From the NCBI GenBank assembly GCA_937888735.1, contig CALASN010000196.1:1-14952 (forward strand): a stretch of DNA of 14,952 nt, written 5' to 3'. This document shows, one piece after another, positions 1 through 6,660 of the stretch. Each line of letters opens with the position of its first letter. Positions within the stretch are counted from its first letter, which is position 1. The notes beneath the pieces are model-generated. The model was not told the origin of the DNA, did no database searches, and was given only the letters and a program-made list of their open reading frames with translations. Origin of the DNA: UBA5499 sp002426275. GTDB taxonomy: Bacteria > Bacillota > DTU084. The translations under genes were made by a program, and so were the position numbers.

Positions 1-69
1 ACGGTGAGGCTAAATTTTTTCATCAGACAGACCTACAGTTACTTGACGCGACCCAGTTTCTGGAAAATC

Positions 70-98
70 TTGACATCCACAGTTGAAAATGCTATGAT
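70..98 (+). promoter_or_regulatory. Sigma-A-type promoter of metK
   Basis: A perfect -35 hexamer TTGACA (70-75) is followed after 17 bp by TATGAT (93-98), one mismatch from the -10 consensus. Transcription would start near 105, about 16 nt before the first stem of the riboswitch, as expected for an S-box leader. The call rests on hexamers and position only. No upstream gene end is visible in bases 1-69. Confidence 0.8.
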
Positions 99-120
99 GA
101 TAAAAATTAATAAAGATAGC

Positions 121-216
121 TCTTATCTAGAGAGGTGGAGGGACAGGCCCTATGAAACCTCGGCAACCTGGCAAGTCCAAGGTGCCAATTCCTGCAGGAA
201 AGCTGAGAGATGAGAG
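121..216 (+). promoter_or_regulatory. SAM-I (S-box) riboswitch
   Basis: The segment carries the S-box core: an AGAGGTGGAGGGA-like 5' half with GGCCCTATGAAACC, then CGGCAACC, AAGGTGCCAATTCC and GAAAGCTGAGAGATGAGAG. Helix P1 forms between 121-128 and 208-215. SAM binding stabilises P1 and represses the downstream gene, here S-adenosylmethionine synthetase, a classical target giving feedback by its own product. An alternative helix is visible: 207-216 can pair with 235-243 (one bulged T at 211) around the small hairpin 216-230. It uses the P1 3' strand and the 5' strand of the terminator, so it is the expected antiterminator formed without SAM. Motif recognition is firm; the antiterminator is my reading of the pairing. 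Confidence 0.95.
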
Positions 217-231
217 CGCAGTACGTGCGCG

Positions 232-259
232 AACCTCTTTCTTTCGAAAGAGGTTTTCT
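232..259 (+). terminator. Riboswitch-controlled intrinsic terminator
   Basis: A ten-bp perfect stem (232-241 with 246-255) closes a TTTC loop and runs into a short T-rich tail (TTTTCT, 254-259). It lies between the SAM-I aptamer and the metK ribosome binding site. It is mutually exclusive with the antiterminator that uses 235-243, which makes this a transcriptional OFF switch. The U-tract is short and interrupted, so some readthrough even with SAM present would be expected. Confidence 0.85.
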
Positions 260-281
260 AGTTAAGAGAGGAGAAGTTGTG

Positions 282-1460
282 ATGAGCAAAAGGAAGCTGT
301 TTACCTCTGAATCTGTTACTGAAGGTCATCCAGACAAGATCTGCGATCAGATCTCCGACGCGATTTTAGACGAGCTGCTCAGGAAGGATCCTCAGTCCAG
401 GGTCGCTTGCGAAGTGGCTGTGACCACAGGTTTGGTCTTGGTCATGGGCGAGATTAGCTGCAACACGTATGTGGATATTCCCAAGCTGGTGCGGAAAACC
501 ATCTGCGAGATCGGCTATACCAGAGCGAAATACGGACTGGACGGCGAAACATGTGGGGTGATCACAGCCATAGACGAGCAGTCGCCGGACATCGCCCAGG
601 GCGTAAATCGGGCGTTGGAGAGTCGGCTGGGGGAAGACCCGCAGCTGGAGCTGGGGGCTGGAGACCAAGGACTGATGTTTGGCTACGCCACGCGTGAGAC
701 TCAGGAGCTGATGCCGCTGCCCATCTCGCTGGCGCATAAGCTGGCCAAGAGATTGGCCGCCGTGCGCAAGGATGGGACGCTGCCTTATCTGAGACCGGAC
801 GGCAAGACGCAGGTCACAGTGGAATACGAGGGCGAAAAGCCCGTGAGGATCAATACGGTGCTCATTGCCGCGCAACACAGTCCCGATGTTTCGCAGGAGC
901 AAATCTTCTCCGACTTGAAGGAGACAGTGGCAGGTCCGATTTTACCGGCGGAGTTGGTGGACGCTGACACCCGCTTTTTAGTCAATCCCACAGGGAGATT
1001 TGTGGTTGGCGGACCGCAAGGCGATTCCGGCCTCACTGGCCGCAAGATCATCGTAGATACATACGGCGGAACGGCCCGTCACGGCGGCGGCGCGTTTTCA
1101 GGCAAAGATCCAACAAAAGTGGATCGCTCCGCTTCATACGCCGCGCGTTATGTGGCCAAGAATATCGTCGCAGCCGGCCTGGCCGAGCGCTGTGAAATCC
1201 AACTGGCATATGCCATCGGCGTTGCCTGGCCTGTATCGATTTCCGTTGACACTTTTGGCACTGGCGTCGTCAGCGATAGGCGCTTGGAGAAGCTCGTCTC
1301 TGAGGTTTTTGATTTGAGGCCGACTGCGATTATCCGCGATCTGGATCTGCGGCGTCCCATTTATAAGCAGGTGGCAGCTTACGGTCACTTCGGACGCGCG
1401 GATTTGGATCTGCCGTGGGAAAAGACGGAGCGGGCGGAAGTTTTAAGAGCGTCCTTGTAG
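282..1460 (+). CDS. metK: S-adenosylmethionine synthetase (methionine adenosyltransferase)
   Basis: Makes S-adenosylmethionine from methionine and ATP in the cytoplasm, the methyl donor sensed by the riboswitch upstream. The 392-residue product has the usual family length (about 390-400). Visible signatures are the N-terminal TSESVTEGHPDK (residues 8-19, with His16), the ATP-binding GAGDQG (125-130) and, later, the P-loop-like GGGAFSGKD followed by PTKVDRSA. The start is ATG 282, with AGGAG (269-273) eight bases upstream. The reading frame stays open upstream to 210, but that part crosses the riboswitch terminator, so an earlier start is excluded. Regulation is by the SAM-I riboswitch. Its last 18 bases overlap the end of the convergent glycosyltransferase gene, leaving no room for a terminator between them. 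Confidence 0.98.
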   Translation: MSKRKLFTSESVTEGHPDKICDQISDAILDELLRKDPQSRVACEVAVTTGLVLVMGEISCNTYVDIPKLVRKTICEIGYTRAKYGLDGETCGVITAIDEQSPDIAQGVNRALESRLGEDPQLELGAGDQGLMFGYATRETQELMPLPISLAHKLAKRLAAVRKDGTLPYLRPDGKTQVTVEYEGEKPVRINTVLIAAQHSPDVSQEQIFSDLKETVAGPILPAELVDADTRFLVNPTGRFVVGGPQGDSGLTGRKIIVDTYGGTARHGGGAFSGKDPTKVDRSASYAARYVAKNIVAAGLAERCEIQLAYAIGVAWPVSISVDTFGTGVVSDRRLEKLVSEVFDLRPTAIIRDLDLRRPIYKQVAAYGHFGRADLDLPWEKTERAEVLRASL

Positions 1461-2357
1461 GCGCAGAGCTTCGCGTATTCCGTCGAAATAGGCGTGGTTC
1501 AGCGCCAGGTAAAAGAAAAATTTGAACGGTCCTTGCCACTTTTGGCGTTCCAAAAAATGCAGCAGCCGTTCGGTGGCTGGCCAGTGCGGCCAACCGCCGA
1601 GGCTGAGCAGGCGATCCAGCAGAAAAAAGGGCCAGGCCAGCATTGTGGAGAGCTTCACTTCCAGTTCAGGATGTTTACGATAATAAAGAAGCGCCATGTG
1701 GCCCCGCTCTCTTTCTCGCTGCCAGAGGGCATGGAAATGCGCAAGCTGCACTTGCTGCTTATAATGATAACCGATAGCCTTGGGTTCTCTTGCCGCCGTC
1801 ACTTTCCGCTTCCGCAACCTGCGACCGAATTCCAAATCTTCCCAGCCATATTCGGTGAACTCTTCATCAAAAAGTCCCGCCGCCTTTAATTCCGACAGAG
1901 CGATGGAGGCATTTCCTGTGGCGAAAAAAGCACGGGAATAATCTGTAAGTTTTTGCTTTGCCTGAGGATTGTCCAGGTTTGTGGTATGAATCACTGGACC
2001 GTGCACCACAAGTTTGCTCTGAGGTTTTGCTCTGTGCGCTTCAAGGTGAGAGGCGAGAAATTCCGGCACCACGATGAGATCGCTGTCCACAAAGACTACA
2101 AATTCGCCTTTGGCCATTTCCAGGCCGCGATTGCGGGCGCCGGAAGGACCCGTGTGGGATATGTGCTGCCAACGGAGGGAAGAATCCATTTGAAAGGCGG
2201 CCAGCATTTCCTCTGTGCGATCCGTAGAGCCGTCGTCGATCACGATCACTTCGTATTTCTCCGGAGCCAGCGTTTGCCTGGAGAGCGAACGCAGACAGCG
2301 CCGGAGGATTTCTCGCCTGTTGTAGGTAGGAATGAGAACGCTCAGTTCTGGGAGCAA
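1443..2357 (-). CDS. Family 2 glycosyltransferase with C-terminal galactosyltransferase-like domain
   Basis: A 304-residue GT-A fold glycosyltransferase that would move a sugar from a nucleotide-sugar donor to a glycan or lipid acceptor; donor and acceptor cannot be told. Residues 6-13 (SVLIPTYN) and 41-44 (DDGS) form the GT2 nucleotide-binding start, and VDSD (90-93) supplies the metal-binding DXD-type motif. Further on, NASI, then GLFDEEF and GWEDLEFG, resemble the glyco_transf_7C block of chondroitin-synthase-like and galactosyltransferase enzymes, with the usual Trp-Glu-Asp. There is no signal peptide. A hydrophobic patch near residues 240-255 (MLAWPFFLLDRLL) could touch the membrane. The start is TTG 2357, preceded by AGGAGG (complement of 2365-2370) seven bases away. 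It is the only minus-strand gene, is monocistronic, and is read divergently from degS and convergently with metK. Confidence 0.88.
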   Translation of the reverse strand: MLPELSVLIPTYNRREILRRCLRSLSRQTLAPEKYEVIVIDDGSTDRTEEMLAAFQMDSSLRWQHISHTGPSGARNRGLEMAKGEFVVFVDSDLIVVPEFLASHLEAHRAKPQSKLVVHGPVIHTTNLDNPQAKQKLTDYSRAFFATGNASIALSELKAAGLFDEEFTEYGWEDLEFGRRLRKRKVTAAREPKAIGYHYKQQVQLAHFHALWQRERERGHMALLYYRKHPELEVKLSTMLAWPFFLLDRLLSLGGWPHWPATERLLHFLERQKWQGPFKFFFYLALNHAYFDGIREALRLQGRS

Positions 2358-2371
2358 GGCACTCCCTCCTT

Positions 2372-2399
2372 TTGCACATCTTTGTTGATATTATATCAT
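2372..2399 (+). promoter_or_regulatory. Possible promoter of the degS-degU pair
   Basis: TTGCAC (2372-2377) and TATCAT (2394-2399) are separated by 16 bp on the plus strand. The start would fall near 2406, giving a very short leader that begins at the AAAGGGG ribosome binding site (2406-2412) of the TTG start at 2422. That leader is unusually short, so another start point is possible. The element overlaps the divergent glycosyltransferase promoter almost completely. Confidence 0.4.
2386..2398. repeat. 13-bp palindrome between divergent genes
   Basis: TGATATTATATCA is a perfect inverted repeat centred on T2392. It covers the -10 element of the minus-strand promoter and part of the -10 of the proposed plus-strand promoter. 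It may be a protein-binding site that affects both directions, or only a by-product of two overlapping AT-rich -10 hexamers. Confidence 0.45.
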
Positions 2400-2417
2400 A
2401 CCTGGAAAGGGGCGCAA
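2390..2417 (-). promoter_or_regulatory. Promoter of the glycosyltransferase gene
   Basis: On the minus strand, TTGCGC (complement of 2412-2417) and a perfect TATAAT (complement of 2390-2395) are spaced by 16 bp. The predicted start is near 2383, just ahead of the AGGAGG that serves the TTG start at 2357. The -10 lies within the palindrome 2386-2398 and on the opposite face of the proposed degS -10 element. Confidence 0.6.
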
Positions 2418-2421
2418 CTAG

Positions 2422-3546
2422 TTGGCCGGTTTGAACGCGCAGACTCTCAATCAGATTTTTGAAAAAGCCATCAAGACGGTGGATGCCAGCAAAGAGGAAA
2501 TCTTTCATTTAGAGGAAGACGCGCGTCTGGAACTAGAGCGCATGGAAGGACAATTGGAGGAAATCCGCTCTTTGACGCAGAAAACCAGTCTGCAAGTTGA
2601 CCAAGCGGAAAAGCAAAGTCGCACCTCGCGCAACTATCTAGCCCAGGTGAGCCGCGATTTCAAGAGCCACAGTGAAGAACAGATCAAAAACGCCTATGAA
2701 GAAGCCAATTCTTACCAGCTGCAGCTGGTATTGCTCAGGCAGAGAGAAGCGGATTTACGTAAACGTCGGGATGAAGTGGAGAGGACCATCCTCAACATGA
2801 AAAGATTGGTTGAACGGTCGGAGCAGCTTCTCTCCAAAATGGGCATGGCGATGCGCATGCTCACCGGCAGTTGGAGCCAAGCCGATGAAAAAATGAAGCA
2901 GCTGGATAATTGGCAGCACTTCGGCGCCGAGATCATTACCGCCCAAGAGGAAGAGCGGCAGCGGATCGCCAGGGATCTGCATGACGGCCCCGTACAGACG
3001 TTGGCCGGCATTTCCATGCGCGCAGAATTTTGTCAGAAGCTTTTGGAGCTGGCTTCCGGAGATCTGACCGGAGAGCTGGTGCAGCTTCAACAGCTCAGCA
3101 GGGAAGCCATAGCAGATCTGCGGAAAATTATTTTTGATCTGCGGCCTATGTCATTGGATGATCTAGGTCTGGTTCCGGCTTTGTCTAGAATGTTTGAACG
3201 CTTGGAGCGGAATAATAGTTTCCGCGTGGACTTTGTGATTCATGGCAATGAACGGCGTCTGGACAGTTCTCGTGAGGTCGCGATTTATCGAATAATCCAG
3301 GAAGCTCTTAATAACGTTCAGAAGCATGCCGAAGTTAATAATGCAACGGTAAAAATGGAATTTCTCCATAAGTCGCTGCGGGTCCAGATCAGAGATCTGG
3401 GCTGCGGCTTTAACGTGGGAAAGATCGCCGACGATTACCATGGCCTGCTTACCATGCGCGAGCGGGCGACGCTGATCGGCGCGGAGCTTACCATTAAAGC
3501 CCAGCCGCAGAAAGGAACTATTGTGGAGCTGTTAGTCAAAGAATGA
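2422..3546 (+). CDS. degS: DegS-like cytoplasmic sensor histidine kinase
   Basis: Autophosphorylates on histidine and passes the phosphate to the response regulator encoded next. The 374-residue protein has no membrane segment. Residues 1-160 are charged and helical, typical of the DegS coiled-coil sensor region. The dimerisation and phosphoacceptor segment follows, with ERQRIARDLHDGP (178-190, His187), then the ATPase with the N-box EALNNVQKHA (294-303), DLGCG (325-329) in the G-box position, and GLLTMRERA. Bacillus subtilis DegS has 385 residues and the same architecture. The start is TTG 2422, with AAAGGGG (2406-2412) nine bases upstream. The stop is 12 bp before the regulator's start, so the two are co-transcribed. 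DegS assignment is by architecture and partner; the stimulus and regulon are unknown here. Confidence 0.9.
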   Translation: MAGLNAQTLNQIFEKAIKTVDASKEEIFHLEEDARLELERMEGQLEEIRSLTQKTSLQVDQAEKQSRTSRNYLAQVSRDFKSHSEEQIKNAYEEANSYQLQLVLLRQREADLRKRRDEVERTILNMKRLVERSEQLLSKMGMAMRMLTGSWSQADEKMKQLDNWQHFGAEIITAQEEERQRIARDLHDGPVQTLAGISMRAEFCQKLLELASGDLTGELVQLQQLSREAIADLRKIIFDLRPMSLDDLGLVPALSRMFERLERNNSFRVDFVIHGNERRLDSSREVAIYRIIQEALNNVQKHAEVNNATVKMEFLHKSLRVQIRDLGCGFNVGKIADDYHGLLTMRERATLIGAELTIKAQPQKGTIVELLVKE

Positions 3547-3558
3547 GGGGGAGCTCAA

Positions 3559-4221
3559 GTGCCGATTTCACTTTTGATTGCCGATGATCACGCCATAGTG
3601 AGAGAGGGATTGCGAAAGTTCATCGAATTGGAACCAGACTTTAAAATCGTCGGAGAGGCGGCAACGGGCGAAGAAACTGTGAAATTGGCTGCTAAAGTGA
3701 ACCCGCAAATTGTGATCATGGATCTGAGCATGCCGGGGGAGGGCGGAATCGCTGCCACAGCGAAGTTGACGAGGTTATTGCCAAAAGTCAAGGTGCTTGT
3801 TTTGACCATGCACGAGGACGTTTGCTATTTGCTGGAAGCCATTCGCGTGGGCGCTTGCGGCTTCTTGCTCAAGGATCAGGATCCCAAGCAAATCGTCCAG
3901 GCGATCCGGATCGTAGCCCAAGAAGGCGCGTACATGTCTCCGCGCATGTTGGCAGAATTGTTCGTTGAGCTCTCGCGGCTTTTAAATAAACAAGTGGTGG
4001 GCAGAAAAGAAGGTTGGGAGATGATGACGGAACGTGAACGACAGATTCTGAGCATGATCTCGGACGGCAAGACCAATGCCGAAATTGCCGTGGCGTTGGT
4101 CATCAGTCCCTTGACTGTTAAAAACCACGTCAGCAATATCCTGCATAAGCTTGGACTTGCAGATCGCACGCAAGCCGCTTTATTTGCTCAAAAAATGCAT
4201 TCCAGCCAAAAAGATAATTAA
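3559..4221 (+). CDS. degU: DegU-like response regulator (NarL/LuxR family)
   Basis: DNA-binding regulator paired with the kinase just upstream. The 220-residue protein has an N-terminal receiver domain with the acidic pair Asp9-Asp10, phosphoacceptor Asp55 (IVIMDLSMP), Thr83 and Lys105. A linker leads to a C-terminal LuxR-type helix-turn-helix beginning TERERQIL near residue 155 and containing SPLTVKNHVSNILHKLGL. The length fits DegU (229 in B. subtilis). The start is GTG 3559 with AGGGGGAG (3546-3553) five bases upstream; this site overlaps the degS stop codon, suggesting translational coupling. In Bacilli DegU controls degradative enzymes, competence and motility. Whether it does so here is unknown, and other NarL-family roles remain possible. 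Confidence 0.9.
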   Translation: MPISLLIADDHAIVREGLRKFIELEPDFKIVGEAATGEETVKLAAKVNPQIVIMDLSMPGEGGIAATAKLTRLLPKVKVLVLTMHEDVCYLLEAIRVGACGFLLKDQDPKQIVQAIRIVAQEGAYMSPRMLAELFVELSRLLNKQVVGRKEGWEMMTERERQILSMISDGKTNAEIAVALVISPLTVKNHVSNILHKLGLADRTQAALFAQKMHSSQKDN

Positions 4222-4245
4222 CTGGCAAGATCTACCCGAATCAGC

Positions 4246-4275
4246 TTCCACACCCTGTGAGATTCTAGGTATAAC
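4246..4275 (+). promoter_or_regulatory. Possible promoter of tepA
   Basis: In the 78-bp gap after degU, TTCCAC (4246-4251) and TATAAC (4270-4275) are spaced by 18 bp, which would start transcription about 20 bases before the tepA start. I see no terminator between degU and tepA, so readthrough from the degSU transcript is equally possible. Confidence 0.3.
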
Positions 4276-4299
4276 CACCAATGCGAGGAGGTTTTCACT

Positions 4300-5043
4300 A
4301 TGGTCTCACAAACTAGAGGGGATTTTTCGCCTTTGCTTTCCCAGCAGCCCGCCTCCGACGCCGATCAAAAGCCTCTTGACACCATCACGCAATTGGGGCA
4401 GATGCCCATGCCCGTCCAAGAATCGGATCTCAATTTTCATTGCATGACCATAGTTGGTCAAATCGAAGGGCACGTCATTCTTCCGCCTAAAAATAAGACC
4501 ACTAAATATGAGCATCTGATTCCTCAACTGGTCGCCATAGCGCAAAGCAAGACTATCAAAGGCCTTTTAGTGATCCTGAATACTGTGGGCGGCGACATTG
4601 AGGCGGGACTTGCCATCGCCGAGCTGATCAAAAGCCTGCCCAAGCCTTCGGTCTCCCTTGTGCTGGGCGGGGGTCATTCCATAGGCGTTCCCATTGCCTG
4701 TTCCGCCAATTATTCCTACGTTGCAGAAACCGCCACCATGACCATTCATCCTGTGCGCCTCACAGGGATGGTGATCAGCGTTCCTCAGACTTACGAATAT
4801 CTGGAGAAAATGCAGGAACGGATCACCAAGTTCGTAGCAGCCAACTCGCGAATCTCAGAGCAGCGCTTTCGTGAGCTGATGTTCAGGACAGGAGAATTGG
4901 TGCGTGATGTGGGAACTGTCCTGATCGGTAAGGAAGCGGTGGCAGAGGGGATCATCGACGAGGTTGGCGGTATGGGTCAGGCTTTGGATAAACTGCAGGA
5001 ACTCATCAAGCAGCGGGAAGAAAGTAGCGGGGGGCTTCAATGA
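4300..5043 (+). CDS. tepA: TepA-like ClpP-family serine protease
   Basis: A ClpP-class peptidase of the translocation-enhancing protein (TepA/YmfB) group, thought to degrade peptides at the cytoplasmic face of the membrane. Of 247 residues, the first 45 or so are a polar, proline- and glutamine-rich extension. The crotonase-like ClpP core follows, with nucleophile Ser127 in GGGHSIGV, His150 in MTIHPVR, and Asp203 in LVRDVG placed like the ClpP catalytic Asp, so the triad looks intact. The oxyanion-type loop NTVGGDIEAG (94-103) is also present. The start is ATG 4300 with GAGGAGG (4285-4291) eight bases upstream. It overlaps the following ylzJ-like gene by 4 bp, as in B. subtilis, where the pair precedes spoIIIE; that partner is absent here. 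Confidence 0.88.
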   Translation: MVSQTRGDFSPLLSQQPASDADQKPLDTITQLGQMPMPVQESDLNFHCMTIVGQIEGHVILPPKNKTTKYEHLIPQLVAIAQSKTIKGLLVILNTVGGDIEAGLAIAELIKSLPKPSVSLVLGGGHSIGVPIACSANYSYVAETATMTIHPVRLTGMVISVPQTYEYLEKMQERITKFVAANSRISEQRFRELMFRTGELVRDVGTVLIGKEAVAEGIIDEVGGMGQALDKLQELIKQREESSGGLQ

Positions 5044-5240
5044 TGTTGTACACCATCATGTCTGAAGAAGATATCTTTGAAGAAGAGCAGCCGACCCGTC
5101 AATTTTTGACCATCGCGGGAATGAAGCTTGAGGTTGAACAGACCTCGCCGGGCTGGGGCCAGATTACAAGGCTCATAAGCACGGATCCAGCAGCGTTTTT
5201 GGATCCCCGCTGGCAGCCGGGGGTTTGGGTACGCCTGTAA
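5040..5240 (+). CDS. ylzJ: YlzJ-like small protein
   Basis: A 66-residue protein of unknown function. It matches the remembered YlzJ pattern: LYTIM near the N-terminus, a central hydrophobic strand (FLTIAGMKLEVE) and a C-terminal STDPAAFLDPRWQPG (residues 48-62). There is no signal peptide, membrane segment or cysteine. ATG 5040 overlaps the tepA stop as ATGA, so translation is probably coupled. ATG 5043, one codon later, is an equally possible start. In Bacilli the gene lies between tepA and spoIIIE. Here it is followed instead by a sugar-type oxidoreductase after an 86-bp gap. Confidence 0.82.
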   Translation: MMLYTIMSEEDIFEEEQPTRQFLTIAGMKLEVEQTSPGWGQITRLISTDPAAFLDPRWQPGVWVRL

Positions 5241-5269
5241 TTTTTTCATAGCCCGACTCTCACGGCAGG

Positions 5270-5304
5270 ACTTTTTTTCAGAAGGGCGAAAGCTTGAAAA
5301 AAGT
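5270..5304. repeat. T-tract/A-tract inverted repeat with GAAA loop
   Basis: The arm ACTTTTTTTCA (5270-5280) pairs with TTGAAAAAAGT (5294-5304) with one bulged T. Inside, GC-GAAA-GC could cap the hairpin with a GNRA tetraloop. On the plus strand the T-run precedes and the A-run follows the hairpin, the reverse of an intrinsic terminator. It lies 22 bases before the next start codon and partly in that gene's leader. Function unknown. Confidence 0.4.
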
Positions 5305-5326
5305 ACTGCTTTGGGAGTGAGATAAA

Positions 5327-6466
5327 ATGGAGCAAGTGAAACTGGGCGTAATCGGCGTTGCCGGCCGCGGCGGCATAGCAAAATACTGGGCGGAGGATCC
5401 TAGAGTGCGTCTGGCGGCAGGTGCTGATCCCAGCCCGCAGAGCAGAGCCGCCTTTCAAGAGGCTCATCCTCAGGCTGCGCTCTATGTGGATTACAGACAG
5501 CTTTTGGAGCGGGGGGATATAACGGCGGTGGCTGTCACCTCTCCTGACTTTGTCCACGAACAACAAGCTGTCGCGGCGCTGGAGGCCGGCAAAGACGTCT
5601 TCTGTGAAAAACCTTTGGCCATTACGGTGGAAGGCTGCGACAGGATTCTCACCGCCTGGAAAGATTCTGGCAAAAAGCTCATGGTGGGCTTTAATATGCG
5701 CTACATGAATATGTTTCGTACCATGAAGCAGATCGTCGACAGCGGCGTTATCGGTGAAATCAAAGCGGTGTGGGTTCGGCATTTTGTGGGCTTTGGGGGA
5801 GAGTTTTACTTTCACGACTGGCACGCCGCTAAAGAAAACTGCACTTCTCTCTTGCTGCAGAAGGGCTCTCACGATTTGGACATCATCCATTGGCTCACGG
5901 GCGCGTATGCTAAGCGGGTGTCCGCCTTCGGCGGTTTAGATTACTTTGGCGGCGATAAACCTAATGATTTGACCTGCCCGGCCTGTCCGGAGCGTGATAC
6001 CTGTCCGGATGTGGGGGAACGGTTGACGCGCTGCGCTTTCCGCCGAGAGGTTGATATCGAAGATAACAACGTGGTGATCATGGAACTGGAAGGCGGGATT
6101 AAGGCGGCGTATCTGCAGTGTCACTTTACGCCAGATTATCATCGCAATTACGTCCTTATCGGCACCGAAGGGCGGCTGGAAAATTCCGAGCCCGAAGGGA
6201 AGGTTTGGGTCAAGACCCGAGGCCGTTTTGGCTTCAAGAGCTTAGCGGATCGTGTCTATGAAGTGAAAACAAGTTCCGGCTCCCATGGGGGCGCGGATCC
6301 GGTGATCTGCAAAGATTTCATCGATATGCTTACCGAGGGGAAAGAGCCGCTGGCGCATCCCGTTGCCGGACGCATGAGCGTAGCCGTTGGCGTGGCCGCC
6401 GCCCAGTCCATCAGTCAAGGCGGCATGCCTGTGACGGTAGCTCCCCTGCCAGAGAGATTGAAATGA
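5327..6466 (+). CDS. Gfo/Idh/MocA-family NAD(P)-dependent oxidoreductase with Cys cluster
   Basis: A 379-residue dehydrogenase of the glucose-fructose oxidoreductase/inositol dehydrogenase family, which oxidises or reduces hydroxyl groups on sugars, inositols and related compounds. The N-terminal Rossmann fold has LGVIGVAGRGG (residues 6-16), and EKP (94-96) holds the catalytic/nicotinamide-contacting Lys95. GSHDLD (180-185) corresponds to the conserved His-Asp region of the C-terminal domain. Residues 210-239 form a polar loop with Cys217, Cys220, Cys226 and Cys236, a possible metal site seen in part of the family. The start is ATG 5327 with GGGAG (5313-5317) nine bases upstream. It stands alone between ylzJ and a long intergenic stretch. 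The substrate cannot be named; the ABC ATPase and hexose enzymes downstream suggest sugar use. Confidence 0.88.
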   Translation: MEQVKLGVIGVAGRGGIAKYWAEDPRVRLAAGADPSPQSRAAFQEAHPQAALYVDYRQLLERGDITAVAVTSPDFVHEQQAVAALEAGKDVFCEKPLAITVEGCDRILTAWKDSGKKLMVGFNMRYMNMFRTMKQIVDSGVIGEIKAVWVRHFVGFGGEFYFHDWHAAKENCTSLLLQKGSHDLDIIHWLTGAYAKRVSAFGGLDYFGGDKPNDLTCPACPERDTCPDVGERLTRCAFRREVDIEDNNVVIMELEGGIKAAYLQCHFTPDYHRNYVLIGTEGRLENSEPEGKVWVKTRGRFGFKSLADRVYEVKTSSGSHGGADPVICKDFIDMLTEGKEPLAHPVAGRMSVAVGVAAAQSISQGGMPVTVAPLPERLK

Positions 6467-6542
6467 CTCCCGCGCGCTTGCGGTTGAAATCAGAATATTT
6501 AACTGATGATAAAAAATATATCTCAAGCCGGAAAAAAGGATA

Positions 6543-6571
6543 TTGGCTCCAAATGTTGAATATTATATTAA
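6543..6571 (+). promoter_or_regulatory. Possible promoter of the ABC ATPase gene
   Basis: TTGGCT (6543-6548) and TATTAA (6566-6571) are separated by 17 bp. The start would fall near 6578, directly ahead of the AGGAGCA/TGCTCCT hairpin (6581-6611), giving an untranslated leader of about 150 nt. The weaker pair at 6484-6512 is an alternative. Confidence 0.35.
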
Positions 6572-6580
6572 GAAAGTAAC

Positions 6581-6611
6581 AGGAGCATGACGGCAAGATC
6601 CATCTGCTCCT
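6581..6611 (+). other. Hairpin near the predicted 5' end of the ABC ATPase transcript
   Basis: AGGAGCA (6581-6587) pairs perfectly with TGCTCCT (6605-6611) around a 17-nt loop. No T-tract follows (the next bases are AAAACATAC), so it is not an intrinsic terminator. If transcription starts near 6578, the hairpin would sit at the very 5' end of the mRNA, as stabilising stem-loops often do. Confidence 0.4.
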
Positions 6612-6660
6612 AAAACATACGAAAGGGAGGTGTGAATTTCTTTTTGACAGAAGATTAAAA

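Noticed and set aside
4..213. Open frame of 69 codons at the left edge
   Set aside because: It runs through the metK promoter and the SAM-I aptamer, has no ribosome site and encodes nothing recognisable.
1494..2462. Plus-strand open frames opposite the glycosyltransferase
   Set aside because: They are antisense shadows of a gene with clear GT2 motifs and have no ribosome sites or family features.
4222..4299. Terminator between degU and tepA
   Set aside because: No stable hairpin followed by a T-run is present in the 78-bp gap.
5241..5279. Terminator after ylzJ suggested by two T-runs
   Set aside because: The bases before each T-run make only a three-base-pair stem at best, so no intrinsic terminator can be supported.
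6632..6658. Possible leader peptide of eight codons (GTG to TAA) before the ABC ATPase
   Set aside because: The GGGAGG site is only one base from the GTG, too close for initiation, and the peptide shows no attenuator-like codon run.
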